Of a stretch of DNA of 6,040 nucleotides, positions 1 to 5,783 are shown one piece after another. The notes beneath the pieces are model-generated. The model was not told the DNA's origin. It saw only the letters and a list, made by a program, of their open reading frames with translations, and did no database searches. This DNA comes from Bacteroidota bacterium (GTDB lineage Bacteria; Bacteroidota; Bacteroidia; Flavobacteriales_F; PHOS-HE28): positions 1-6,040 of the forward strand of contig JAEYYE010000332.1 in assembly GCA_023430945.1 (NCBI GenBank), written 5' to 3'. Position 1 is the stretch's first letter; each line of letters begins with the position of its first letter. The translations under genes and the position numbers were made by a program.

Positions 1-1104
1 AGCACCGCCTTGCTCAAGCAGCTCCAGTTGCTGCAGGGTGTGCTCGCCAGCAGCAACACGCTCCCGATCCTCGATAATTTCCTGTTCGAGATAGATAACA
101 AGCAATTGACCATCACGGCCAGCGATCTGGAGACCACGATCACCGCCACCATGGCCGTGGAAGCAAAGGACAAGGGCAGCGTTGCGATCCCTGCCCGCAT
201 CCTGCTGGATACCTTGAAGGCATTCCCTGAGCAACCGCTCACCTTCAGCATCGATCCGAAGCATCACGGAGTGGAGATCAACAGCGATCAGGGGAAGTAC
301 AAGATGACCGGTTTCAATGGGGTTGAATTCCCAAAGAGCCCGGTGTTGGAAGATCCAACGGTGCTCACCATGCCCGCCGGAACCTTGTCGCAGGCGATCA
401 ACAAGAGCATTTTCGCCACCGGCAGCGATGATCTGCGTCCGGTGATGAGCGGGATCTTCTTCGAATTCACGGAAGAGGATGTACGGTTCGTGGCCACCGA
501 TGCCCATAAGCTCGTGCGTTACAAGCGCTCCGATGTGCAGGCACCGCGATCGGCTTCCTTCATCGTTCCGAAGAAACCGTTGCAATTGCTGAAGAACCAT
601 CTGGCGAACACCAACGCGGATGTGACGATCGAATTCAACGAGAACAACGCGGCGTTCAAATTCGACAACACGGTCCTGGTTTGCCGCCTGATCGATGGTA
701 AGTATCCGAACTACGAAGCGGTGATCCCGAAGAGCAACCCGAACAAGCTCACGATCGATCGGCAGTCGTTCCTCAGTTCGATCCGCCGTGTTTCGATCTT
801 CGCGAACAAGACCACACACCAGGTGCGGCTCCACATCAACGGAAGCCAGCTCACGATCAGCGCGGAGGACCTCGATTATGCGAACGAAGCGAACGAAAAG
901 CTCACCTGCGATTACCAAGGCGAGGAGATCACGATCGGTTTCAACTCTCGTTTCCTGCTGGACATGCTCAACAACATTGGCACGGAACATGTCGTGCTCG
1001 AAATGAGCGCACCCAATCGCGCAGGCATCCTGCTCCCCGCCGAGACCGGCGAAGTGGGCGAGGATATCCTGATGCTGGTGATGCCCGTGATGCTGAACAA
1101 CTGA
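1..1104 (+). CDS. dnaN: DNA polymerase III beta subunit (sliding clamp), 5' end cut by window edge
   Basis: This is the replication processivity factor: a ring-shaped dimer that encircles DNA and tethers DNA polymerase III and other clamp-binding proteins in the cytoplasm. The frame is open from base 1 (visible residues Ser-Thr-Ala-Leu-Leu-Lys) and runs to TGA at 1102-1104, giving 367 visible residues. Bacteroidota clamps are about 373 residues and begin roughly MKFxVSSTALL, so I infer about six codons are missing to the left; the TTG at position 10 is not a real start. Recognisable blocks are the N-terminal NTLPILDNFLFEI, the central RPVMSGIFFEF and VATDAHKLVRYK, LIDGKYPNYEAVIP, and the C-terminal ILMLVMPVMLNN. 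The three repeated clamp domains fall at roughly 1-120, 125-245 and 250-367. No frameshift or missing block is seen. The next gene starts 22 bases downstream on the same strand and may be cotranscribed. Confidence 0.98.
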   Translation, partial: STALLKQLQLLQGVLASSNTLPILDNFLFEIDNKQLTITASDLETTITATMAVEAKDKGSVAIPARILLDTLKAFPEQPLTFSIDPKHHGVEINSDQGKYKMTGFNGVEFPKSPVLEDPTVLTMPAGTLSQAINKSIFATGSDDLRPVMSGIFFEFTEEDVRFVATDAHKLVRYKRSDVQAPRSASFIVPKKPLQLLKNHLANTNADVTIEFNENNAAFKFDNTVLVCRLIDGKYPNYEAVIPKSNPNKLTIDRQSFLSSIRRVSIFANKTTHQVRLHINGSQLTISAEDLDYANEANEKLTCDYQGEEITIGFNSRFLLDMLNNIGTEHVVLEMSAPNRAGILLPAETGEVGEDILMLVMPVMLNN

Positions 1105-1126
1105 TCGGAAACGAACGCCACTTTCC

Positions 1127-1633
1127 ATGAACCATGTGCTCTTCGGTACCCTGCTGGTGATCGCGCTCAACGCGCGCGAATGCAATCAGGAGAACAATGC
1201 CAACGGCGAAGTGAAGACGAGCGATCAGGTGGAACAACCCACCCAAGGCAGTACCGATCCGGTGGGAACGACCGATACCAAAATGGTACAGGATACATCC
1301 AACGTGATCGGCAGGAAGTGGTACATCCTCACCATGAACGAAGCGCCACTGGCCCTTCCCGAAGGTGCTGAACGGCCATGGCTCGAAATGCAGGGAGGCC
1401 AGTTGCAGGGTTTCGGCGGATGCAACAACCTGATGGGCAGTTACGTGTTGCAGAACGATCGGCTCAGCTTCACCGAAGTGGGATCGACCAAGAAGTATTG
1501 TCCCGATCTGCAGGCCACCGAACGATCAATTCTCGATATGCTTGCGCAGGTGAATTCATTCCAGATGGCTGGCGATTCACTGCAATTCCTTCAAGGTATG
1601 CAGATCCTGGCCTCCTTGAAGGTCGCTGATTGA
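1127..1633 (+). CDS. META/HslJ-domain envelope protein
   Basis: A 168-residue protein with a hydrophobic N-terminus (about 4-15), a low-complexity linker rich in Gln, Thr, Asp and Gly (about 20-58), and a META-type domain (about 61-167). Domain marks are the opening GRKWYILTMN, the signature GFGGCNNLMGSY around residues 96-106, and the TKKYCP block around 121-126, followed by a helix and a final strand. META domains (HslJ family) occur in exported or outer-membrane proteins of poorly defined role, some linked to stress or antibiotic tolerance, so no specific function is assigned. Cys18 sits where a lipoprotein cysteine would be, but the preceding residues (Asn-Ala-Arg-Glu) do not make a normal lipobox and the N-terminus has no Lys or Arg, so export is uncertain. 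ATG at 1127 is the first start codon after an in-frame stop at 1094. It probably shares a transcript with dnaN and ends at the hairpin at 1652-1680. Confidence 0.82.
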   Translation: MNHVLFGTLLVIALNARECNQENNANGEVKTSDQVEQPTQGSTDPVGTTDTKMVQDTSNVIGRKWYILTMNEAPLALPEGAERPWLEMQGGQLQGFGGCNNLMGSYVLQNDRLSFTEVGSTKKYCPDLQATERSILDMLAQVNSFQMAGDSLQFLQGMQILASLKVAD

Positions 1634-1651
1634 AACAGGGATCACTCCAAC

Positions 1652-1683
1652 GAAACCCATTCCTGATCGGAATGGGTTTCTTG
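1652..1683. terminator. Hairpin terminator between convergent genes
   Basis: A perfect 12-bp inverted repeat, GAAACCCATTCC (1652-1663) with GGAATGGGTTTC (1669-1680), encloses the 5-base loop TGATC. On the plus strand it is followed by a moderately T-rich stretch, TTGTTATTGT. It lies 18 bases after the META gene stop and just beyond the rhomboid stop codon (1684-1686, minus strand), so it could end transcription from both sides. The T tract is better on the plus strand; on the minus strand the flank (CGTTGGAGT) is a weak one. Confidence 0.85.
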
Positions 1684-2475
1684 TTATTGTCCTGTTCGAT
1701 CCGCTGGTGCATTCCCGTCCGACCATGAATCCGAAGACCGGAAGGCGATCGGTCCGGTTCGATCGATCTGGCTCCTTCGATCATCGTTCTCCAAAGGATC
1801 GTTCGAAGCAGTGGGCTCCGCTGTCGATCCGATTAGTTCGTGCTCTTCATCTTCATCGAAATGGATCGGTCTGGGATCGGAGACCGCCGGTGGCACATGC
1901 TTGTAGATGAACGCGATCGCAACGCCGGCGATCATACCGCATAAATGGCCTTCCCAACTGATCCGCGGCATCAACGGAAAGATCCCCCACACCATGCTAC
2001 CGTACAGGAAAACGATCAAGAGCGAAAGCGCCATCAACGTGCGTTGCCTTCGCAAAAGCCCGCTGGTGAAGAGGAACGCGGCCATTCCGTATATCACGCC
2101 GCTGGCACCGATATGGAAGTTCGGCCGCGCCATGATCCAAACCAGCGTCCCTGCCCCGATCCATGCTGCGATCACCACTTTTCCGGCGATCCGCGGATAG
2201 AAATACATCAAGCCCCAGCCAAGGAAAAGGATCGGGAGCGTGTTGTTGAAGAGATGCTGCAGATCACCATGCAACAATGGTGAAGCAAAGATCCCGATCA
2301 ACCCTTTCGCTTCGCGCGGCAGGATGCCGAATCGTGAAAGATGCAGTGCGTAGACCGAATCGATGAAGTGGATACACCAGATCACCGCGATCGCAACGAT
2401 CGGAAGGATCGCTGAATTCCAGAAACGCGCGCGCTCCGATCTGGATCGGGCTTCAGGATCGGTGGCAGCTTCCAT
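1684..2475 (-). CDS. Rhomboid family intramembrane serine protease
   Basis: A six-helix membrane protein of the GlpG/rhomboid S54 family, which cleaves transmembrane substrates within the bilayer. The key residues are all present (numbered from the GTG at 2478; subtract 1 from the ATG): H70, H75 and N79 in HGDLQHLFNN match the spacing of E. coli GlpG H145/H150/N154; the nucleophile is S126 in GASG; the catalytic His is H178 in EGHLCG. Predicted helices are about 22-40, 73-92, 98-117, 123-141, 146-165 and 176-194. A tail of about 70 residues (195-264) follows; it is rich in Asp, Glu, Ser and Arg, looks disordered, and is not part of the catalytic core. Two adjacent starts exist, GTG (2478) and ATG (2475). 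I prefer ATG. The gene is convergent with the META gene and divergent from the cytochrome gene. No substrate can be inferred from context. Confidence 0.93.
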   Translation of the reverse strand: MEAATDPEARSRSERARFWNSAILPIVAIAVIWCIHFIDSVYALHLSRFGILPREAKGLIGIFASPLLHGDLQHLFNNTLPILFLGWGLMYFYPRIAGKVVIAAWIGAGTLVWIMARPNFHIGASGVIYGMAAFLFTSGLLRRQRTLMALSLLIVFLYGSMVWGIFPLMPRISWEGHLCGMIAGVAIAFIYKHVPPAVSDPRPIHFDEDEEHELIGSTAEPTASNDPLENDDRRSQIDRTGPIAFRSSDSWSDGNAPADRTGQ

Positions 2476-2518
2476 CACTTCGCTTTGTCAATTTACGGAC
2501 CGGCCCGATCTGCGGCCA

Positions 2519-2552
2519 TTGTGGCAGCGCAACACCGGATCAGCTAAATTTG
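2519..2552 (+). promoter_or_regulatory. Candidate Bacteroidota-type promoter for the cytochrome gene
   Basis: TAAATTTG at 2545-2552 matches the Bacteroidota -7 consensus TAnnTTTG exactly. A TTG at 2519-2521 lies 23 bases upstream, at the long end of the spacing reported for the -33 element. It lies in the divergent gap between the rhomboid and cytochrome genes. The -7 element ends only 7 bases before the ATG at 2560, so the transcript would begin at or next to the start codon. Confidence 0.5.
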
Positions 2553-2557
2553 GAGGA
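2552..2557 (+). promoter_or_regulatory. GGAGGA, Shine-Dalgarno-like but badly spaced
   Basis: GGAGGA is a strong anti-SD match but lies only 2 bases before the ATG at 2560, closer than the usual 5-9. It would suit the TTG at 2563 (5-base gap) better. It also abuts the candidate -7 promoter element, so it may not be transcribed at all. It is listed because it affects which start is used. Confidence 0.3.
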
Positions 2558-2559
2558 CC

Positions 2560-3021
2560 ATGTTGAACCGTCCGCTCCTCCCGGTATTGGTGATCATCCT
2601 CGGCTTGTTCGGCTGTTTCGCGCGGCAGGCCGATCTGTCAAGTAACGAGAAGACGACGCCGGTGAAAGCACAGGATGTGAAACCGCCGAGTGAACTCGCC
2701 TTGCTCATGCGCTCCATGGCGACACATGCCGACAGCGTAAAGGCGGCGATCCAGCGCGGTGATGAACTTCCACCTTATCCAAAGGAGATCGCGGATCTGT
2801 TCACGGCGAAGCCCACGGAAGGCATGCACATCGATCCGATCACCTACCCCACTTTCGGCAACGATCACATCAAAAAGGTGGATCAGCTTTATGCGGGTTC
2901 CCCGGAGGATCGAGCGAAATTGTACAATGGCCTGGTACAGGGTTGCGCGAATTGCCATACCACGCATTGCCCCGGCCCGATGATGCGGATAAAGAAGATG
3001 TACGTTCAGATCGAAGGTTGA
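2560..3021 (+). CDS. Mono-haem cytochrome c'-like lipoprotein
   Basis: A 153-residue exported protein. Residues 1-18 (Arg4, then a hydrophobic run) end in LFGC with Cys19 as probable lipid-attachment cysteine; Phe at -2 is atypical but tolerable for a lipobox. A polar linker (20-43) precedes a helical domain (about 44-150) holding one covalent haem motif, CANCH (C129, C132, H133), 20 residues from the C-terminus. Haem near the C-terminus of a mostly helical ~110-residue domain is the arrangement of class II cytochromes (c' and c-556); LALLMRSM near residues 46-53 sits where the N-terminal haem-contacting helix, and a possible sixth-ligand Met, would be expected. Role in electron transfer or gas binding is inference only. 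Cys137, just after the motif, is an extra cysteine. Start is ATG 2560; TTG 2563 is an alternative. The stop touches the convergent exonuclease stop with no spacer. Confidence 0.75.
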   Translation: MLNRPLLPVLVIILGLFGCFARQADLSSNEKTTPVKAQDVKPPSELALLMRSMATHADSVKAAIQRGDELPPYPKEIADLFTAKPTEGMHIDPITYPTFGNDHIKKVDQLYAGSPEDRAKLYNGLVQGCANCHTTHCPGPMMRIKKMYVQIEG

Positions 3022-3639
3022 TCAGGCGAATTCTGCGAACGAGACCGCCGTGATCTTTCCCGCAGGCGTGCGGTGCCCACCAGGATAGAATTCGCCGATC
3101 TTCACCTTCAATCCTTGAAGCAGGGAAGGCACAGGCATTTGCGGATAGCCTGCGAGCGCCTTGATCATCAGCTCCGCGGTCGCTTGCGCATCGTGGCTGG
3201 CGCGGTGGTGGCGCAATGGAATTCCGTGTTGAACGCAGAGCGACTTTAGATCGTACTTCGGCAAGCCTGGCCACACTTTTCGCGAAAGTCCAACGCTGCA
3301 GAAGTATTTGAAATTGGGATGTGAAAGCCGATCGGAAGCCAGTGTCGCACGAAGCACGCTCATATCAAAAGCAGCGTTATGAGCCACAACCGTTGATCCT
3401 TCCAACAGATCGGCGACCTCGTTCCAGATCGAAGCCCAGCACGGTGAATCGCAGACATCCTCCGGCCTGATGCCATGCACGTGAACGTTCCAAGGGTTGA
3501 AGAACGGCCAATATTTCGGTTTGATCAACCAGTTGTGGACCTCGCGCACCACGCCATCGCGCACTACGGCGATCCCCAACTCGCACGGACTGTCGTGCTG
3601 GCTGGTAGCCGTTTCGAAATCGAGCGCCAGGAATTGCAT
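3022..3639 (-). CDS. DnaQ-like (DEDDh) 3'-5' exonuclease
   Basis: A stand-alone exonuclease of the DNA polymerase III epsilon / RNase T superfamily, which removes nucleotides from 3' ends using two metal ions. From the preferred ATG (3637-3639) it has 205 residues. The DEDDh set is complete: Exo I FLALDFETA (D7, E9), Exo II VVAHNAAFD (D92), Exo III HRASHDAQ (H145 followed by D150, spacing as in DnaQ). After the catalytic domain (to about 170) comes a short tail with a GEFYPGGHRTPAGKI segment of unknown role. A longer GTG start (3669) would add ten residues before MQFLALDF; I reject it because family members usually begin just before the first catalytic strand. TAGCCTTG on the minus strand (3669-3676) matches seven of eight positions of the -7 consensus box and could be the promoter, but no -33 TTG is suitably placed. 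Whether it proofreads, repairs or processes RNA cannot be told from context. Confidence 0.92.
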   Translation of the reverse strand: MQFLALDFETATSQHDSPCELGIAVVRDGVVREVHNWLIKPKYWPFFNPWNVHVHGIRPEDVCDSPCWASIWNEVADLLEGSTVVAHNAAFDMSVLRATLASDRLSHPNFKYFCSVGLSRKVWPGLPKYDLKSLCVQHGIPLRHHRASHDAQATAELMIKALAGYPQMPVPSLLQGLKVKIGEFYPGGHRTPAGKITAVSFAEFA

Positions 3640-3723
3640 GCGGCCGGTGAAAATAGCCGCGATCCGCACAAGGCTAGGGAACTTTCGATCGCGAGTTTTC
3701 CACAGGAAGGCGAGAGAAAGATG

Positions 3724-3803
3724 AGATGATCAGAAGATCAGATCACCGTTTCGGAAGAAGACATTCCATTATCTGATCATCTAATTCTCTGATCATCTGA
3801 TCA
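3724..3803. repeat. Cluster of direct and inverted TGATCA repeats
   Basis: The gap between dapA and the exonuclease contains TCTGATCATCT twice as a direct repeat (3772-3782 and 3788-3798; 16-base period, units spanning 3767-3798 on the minus strand matching 14 of 16) and once inverted as AGATGATCAGA (3724-3734). TGATCA occurs four times in 80 bases (3727, 3774, 3790, 3798), the last overlapping the dapA stop codon. In the dapA transcript either copy of the direct repeat could pair with the inverted copy as an 11-bp stem, leaving a loop of 37 or 53 bases. There is no compact stem with a U tract, so it is not a standard intrinsic terminator. It may still serve as a dapA 3' structure or as a protein binding site. 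Confidence 0.6.
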
Positions 3804-4709
3804 CAACTTCACCACCTCCGCATCAGCCAACGCGGTGTACAGCTTTTTCGCTGTGCCTTCGCTCACCGGCACCAGGGGCAGGCGCATCGAGGTTCCGCAG
3901 ATGCCCAGGATCCGAAGCACCTCCTTCACTCCTCCAGGATTCCCTTCAACAAAGAGCAGATCGATGAGCTCATGCAGGCGGTAGTGCTCCTTTCGCGCTG
4001 TGGGGAGATCGCCTTTGAGCGCGGCTTTCACCAGGCGGCTGAACTCCTCGGGCAGGGCGTTACCCACAACACTGATCACTCCCTCCCCACCGAGTGAAAT
4101 GATCGGCAACGTGAGCGCATCATCGCCACTGATCACCATGAAGTCCTTCGGCCGATGTTTGAGGATGGTTCCGATCTGGTGCAGGTTCGCGCTGGCTTCC
4201 TTGATCGCGATGATGTTCTTGAAGTCGCGCGCCAGCCGCAGTGTTGTCTCCGCCGTGATGTTACTACCTGTTCGGCCCGGTACGTTGTAAAGTATGATCG
4301 GGCGAAGGCTTGCGTTCGCGATCGCCTTATAGTGCTGGTAGATGCCTTCCTGCGTGGGTTTGTTGTAGTACGGGCTTACGCTCAGGATCGCATCCACGCC
4401 ATCCATCTCGAACGATCCGAGCGCATCGATCACATCCGCCGTATCGTTGCCACCCACACCAAGTACGATCGGAACGCGGTTGCGCACGAACTCGATCGTT
4501 TGCGCAAGCAGTTGCTTTTTCTCTTCCTTCTTCAGCGTAACGCTTTCACCCGTGGTACCCATCACCACCAGGTAATCCACGCCACCGGTGATCATGTGCT
4601 CGATCAATTTCTCGAGCGCTGCGTAATCGATGCCCGGCTGCTTTCCGGCGCTGGCCGGGCGGAACGGTGTTACCATGGCCACACCAAGCCCGCGGAATCT
4701 TTCGTCCAT
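3801..4709 (-). CDS. dapA: 4-hydroxy-tetrahydrodipicolinate synthase
   Basis: Condenses pyruvate with aspartate 4-semialdehyde, the first committed step to diaminopimelate and lysine, in the cytoplasm; the product feeds peptidoglycan and protein synthesis. From ATG 4707-4709 the protein has 302 residues, near the family's usual 290-300. The TIM-barrel active site is complete: GTTGES with T52/T53, SPYYNKPTQEG with Y115, YNVPGRTG with Y141 and R146, and the Schiff-base lysine K170 in IAIKEAS. These match E. coli T44, T45, Y107, Y133, R138 and K161 at a constant or near-constant offset. A GTG at 4739 would add ten residues but overlaps the upstream gene, so the ATG, preceded by an A-rich leader, is preferred. 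It is the last gene of a minus-strand cluster: the membrane-protein gene ends 16 bases before it. Downstream lies the TGATCA repeat cluster. No riboswitch is visible in the short leader. Confidence 0.98.
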   Translation of the reverse strand: MDERFRGLGVAMVTPFRPASAGKQPGIDYAALEKLIEHMITGGVDYLVVMGTTGESVTLKKEEKKQLLAQTIEFVRNRVPIVLGVGGNDTADVIDALGSFEMDGVDAILSVSPYYNKPTQEGIYQHYKAIANASLRPIILYNVPGRTGSNITAETTLRLARDFKNIIAIKEASANLHQIGTILKHRPKDFMVISGDDALTLPIISLGGEGVISVVGNALPEEFSRLVKAALKGDLPTARKEHYRLHELIDLLFVEGNPGGVKEVLRILGICGTSMRLPLVPVSEGTAKKLYTALADAEVVKL

Positions 4710-4725
4710 TTTTTGTTCTTCAGGA

Positions 4726-5208
4726 TTAAGCAAATTCACGGAAGTAAGAATTCACGATCCATACCGGGATCAAGAATGGCAAAACACAAGAGAACCAGAA
4801 ACCTAGATTGAAAAGGCGGAGGCGCGATCGAGGATCAGCATCTGGATTAATCGCTGCATCAACTAATGGTCCCAATCCGTAGCAAATATTGGCGATCAAT
4901 ATCATGAACAAGTAACCTATTCCTTGGAAAAATGTTGTGAATAATGTGATTTCGAAATCCTGGTCGTAGGGCATGATCAACCAACTTCCAAACAGAACAT
5001 AAGCTACAAATGCAGCTATACCGGAAACTATTAACCCTTTATTATACTTCCATCGTTTCTTCGCCCACCATACATCAGCTTCCAATTCATGACTTCTACG
5101 AACAGCCAAGGTTGCTTCAGTGGTGCTCAAACGTGAAATCCTGATTGCTCTTCTCATAAGCAAAAGAAGCACGAAAACCAATATCACGAAGACGGAAATA
5201 GCGATCAT
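4726..5208 (-). CDS. Four-helix membrane protein of unknown function
   Basis: I do not recognise this 160-residue protein. It has four predicted membrane helices: residues 2-18 (very hydrophobic, followed by RRAIRISR, so probably an uncleaved anchor), 59-79, 92-115 and 134-153. Between helices 1 and 2 lies a polar, mostly helical segment (20-57) rich in Arg, Glu, Trp and Lys. The loop between helices 3 and 4 (NPDADPRSRLRLFN) is charged. No catalytic motif is seen. Its ATG overlaps the TGA of the upstream DUF6913-like gene as ATGA, which suggests translational coupling, and dapA begins 16 bases after its stop. GC is about 42 percent by hand count over 460 bases, against close to 60 percent in sampled parts of neighbouring dapA, hinting at a different origin or relaxed selection. 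The start is well supported by the overlap and the N-terminal helix. Confidence 0.75.
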   Translation of the reverse strand: MIAISVFVILVFVLLLLMRRAIRISRLSTTEATLAVRRSHELEADVWWAKKRWKYNKGLIVSGIAAFVAYVLFGSWLIMPYDQDFEITLFTTFFQGIGYLFMILIANICYGLGPLVDAAINPDADPRSRLRLFNLGFWFSCVLPFLIPVWIVNSYFREFA

Positions 5209-5783
5209 CCTTCAGAAGTTATGATCGGCTGTGGCCTCGAATTCACCATCAGCAGGTAGTTGTGCACTTGTTGGATCAATTGGGAAATGCTTTGCGCACC
5301 CGCGATATCGATCATCATGTCCAGGATCTGTTTATTGCTCTCGCTGAAGCGGCCCACCTTGAAACGCGCACGGCTCTTCGCAACGATGTATTGGATCGGC
5401 AGCCGATCCTCCAGCGAAAGATCGATGATCACCTCGAACTCCTCGGCCATGAAATTCTCCACCGTATTTCCCTGCGGGATCCGGTACCAGTTCAGATCCT
5501 TCTGCGTAAGCGCTTCGAAGTTCAAGCGCGGATGCAAAAAGTTGGGCAGCGACTTCTCATCGGTGAGGCCGAGCGCCATGATCTGGCTTATTCCCAGCTC
5601 TTCCTTCACGCGTTTCACGTAGTTCTTCACATGCGTAAAGGTCTTCTCGTCCGTGGCCATGTACACGATGCCGACTTTGCGCGCCATGGCCAGGTTCTTT
5701 GCGATCGGCTTGCGCTCCTTGGGCAACTCGCGCAGCAACCTGCGACGCCCCATCCATTCCTTTATCCGATCGAACCACTTCAT
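5205..5783 (-). CDS. DUF6913-like conserved Bacteroidota protein
   Basis: A 192-residue soluble protein resembling the Bacteroidota-specific DUF6913 family, whose function is unknown. The N-terminus (1-34) is strongly basic and helical, with RRRLLREL and KERKPIAK. An alpha/beta core begins with KVGIVYMATDEKTF (36-49), continues through a helix rich in Lys and Val, and contains the most recognisable block, EEFEVIIDLSLEDRLPIQYI followed by AKSRARFKVG (114-144). A C-terminal helix (about 165-182) ends in HNYLLMVN. Length and order of these parts fit the family as I remember it; the assignment is by recall, not by search. It starts at ATG 5781-5783 and overlaps the membrane-protein gene by 4 bases. 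It is the first gene of the three-gene cluster ending in dapA. TAACTTCG (minus strand, 5791-5798) matches seven of eight positions of the -7 consensus box but has no matching -33 TTG. Confidence 0.8.
   Translation of the reverse strand: MKWFDRIKEWMGRRRLLRELPKERKPIAKNLAMARKVGIVYMATDEKTFTHVKNYVKRVKEELGISQIMALGLTDEKSLPNFLHPRLNFEALTQKDLNWYRIPQGNTVENFMAEEFEVIIDLSLEDRLPIQYIVAKSRARFKVGRFSESNKQILDMMIDIAGAQSISQLIQQVHNYLLMVNSRPQPIITSEG

Noticed and set aside
968..1246. Minus-strand frame of 92 codons spanning the dnaN end and META start.
   Set aside because: It is antisense to two genes with recognised domains, with no motif and no promoter.
3696..3704. TTTTCCACA, a match to the DnaA-box consensus TTWTNCACA, near repeats and in the same window as dnaN, suggesting an origin of replication.
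   Set aside because: It is a single box; about one chance match per 16 kb is expected. There is no box cluster and no long AT-rich unwinding region. The GATC repeats nearby are explained by the window-wide excess.
4155..4811. Plus-strand open frame of 218 codons opposite dapA.
   Set aside because: It lies antisense to a clear dapA with complete active site, and its composition (His, Arg and Val rich, no domain) is that of a shadow frame in GC-rich DNA.
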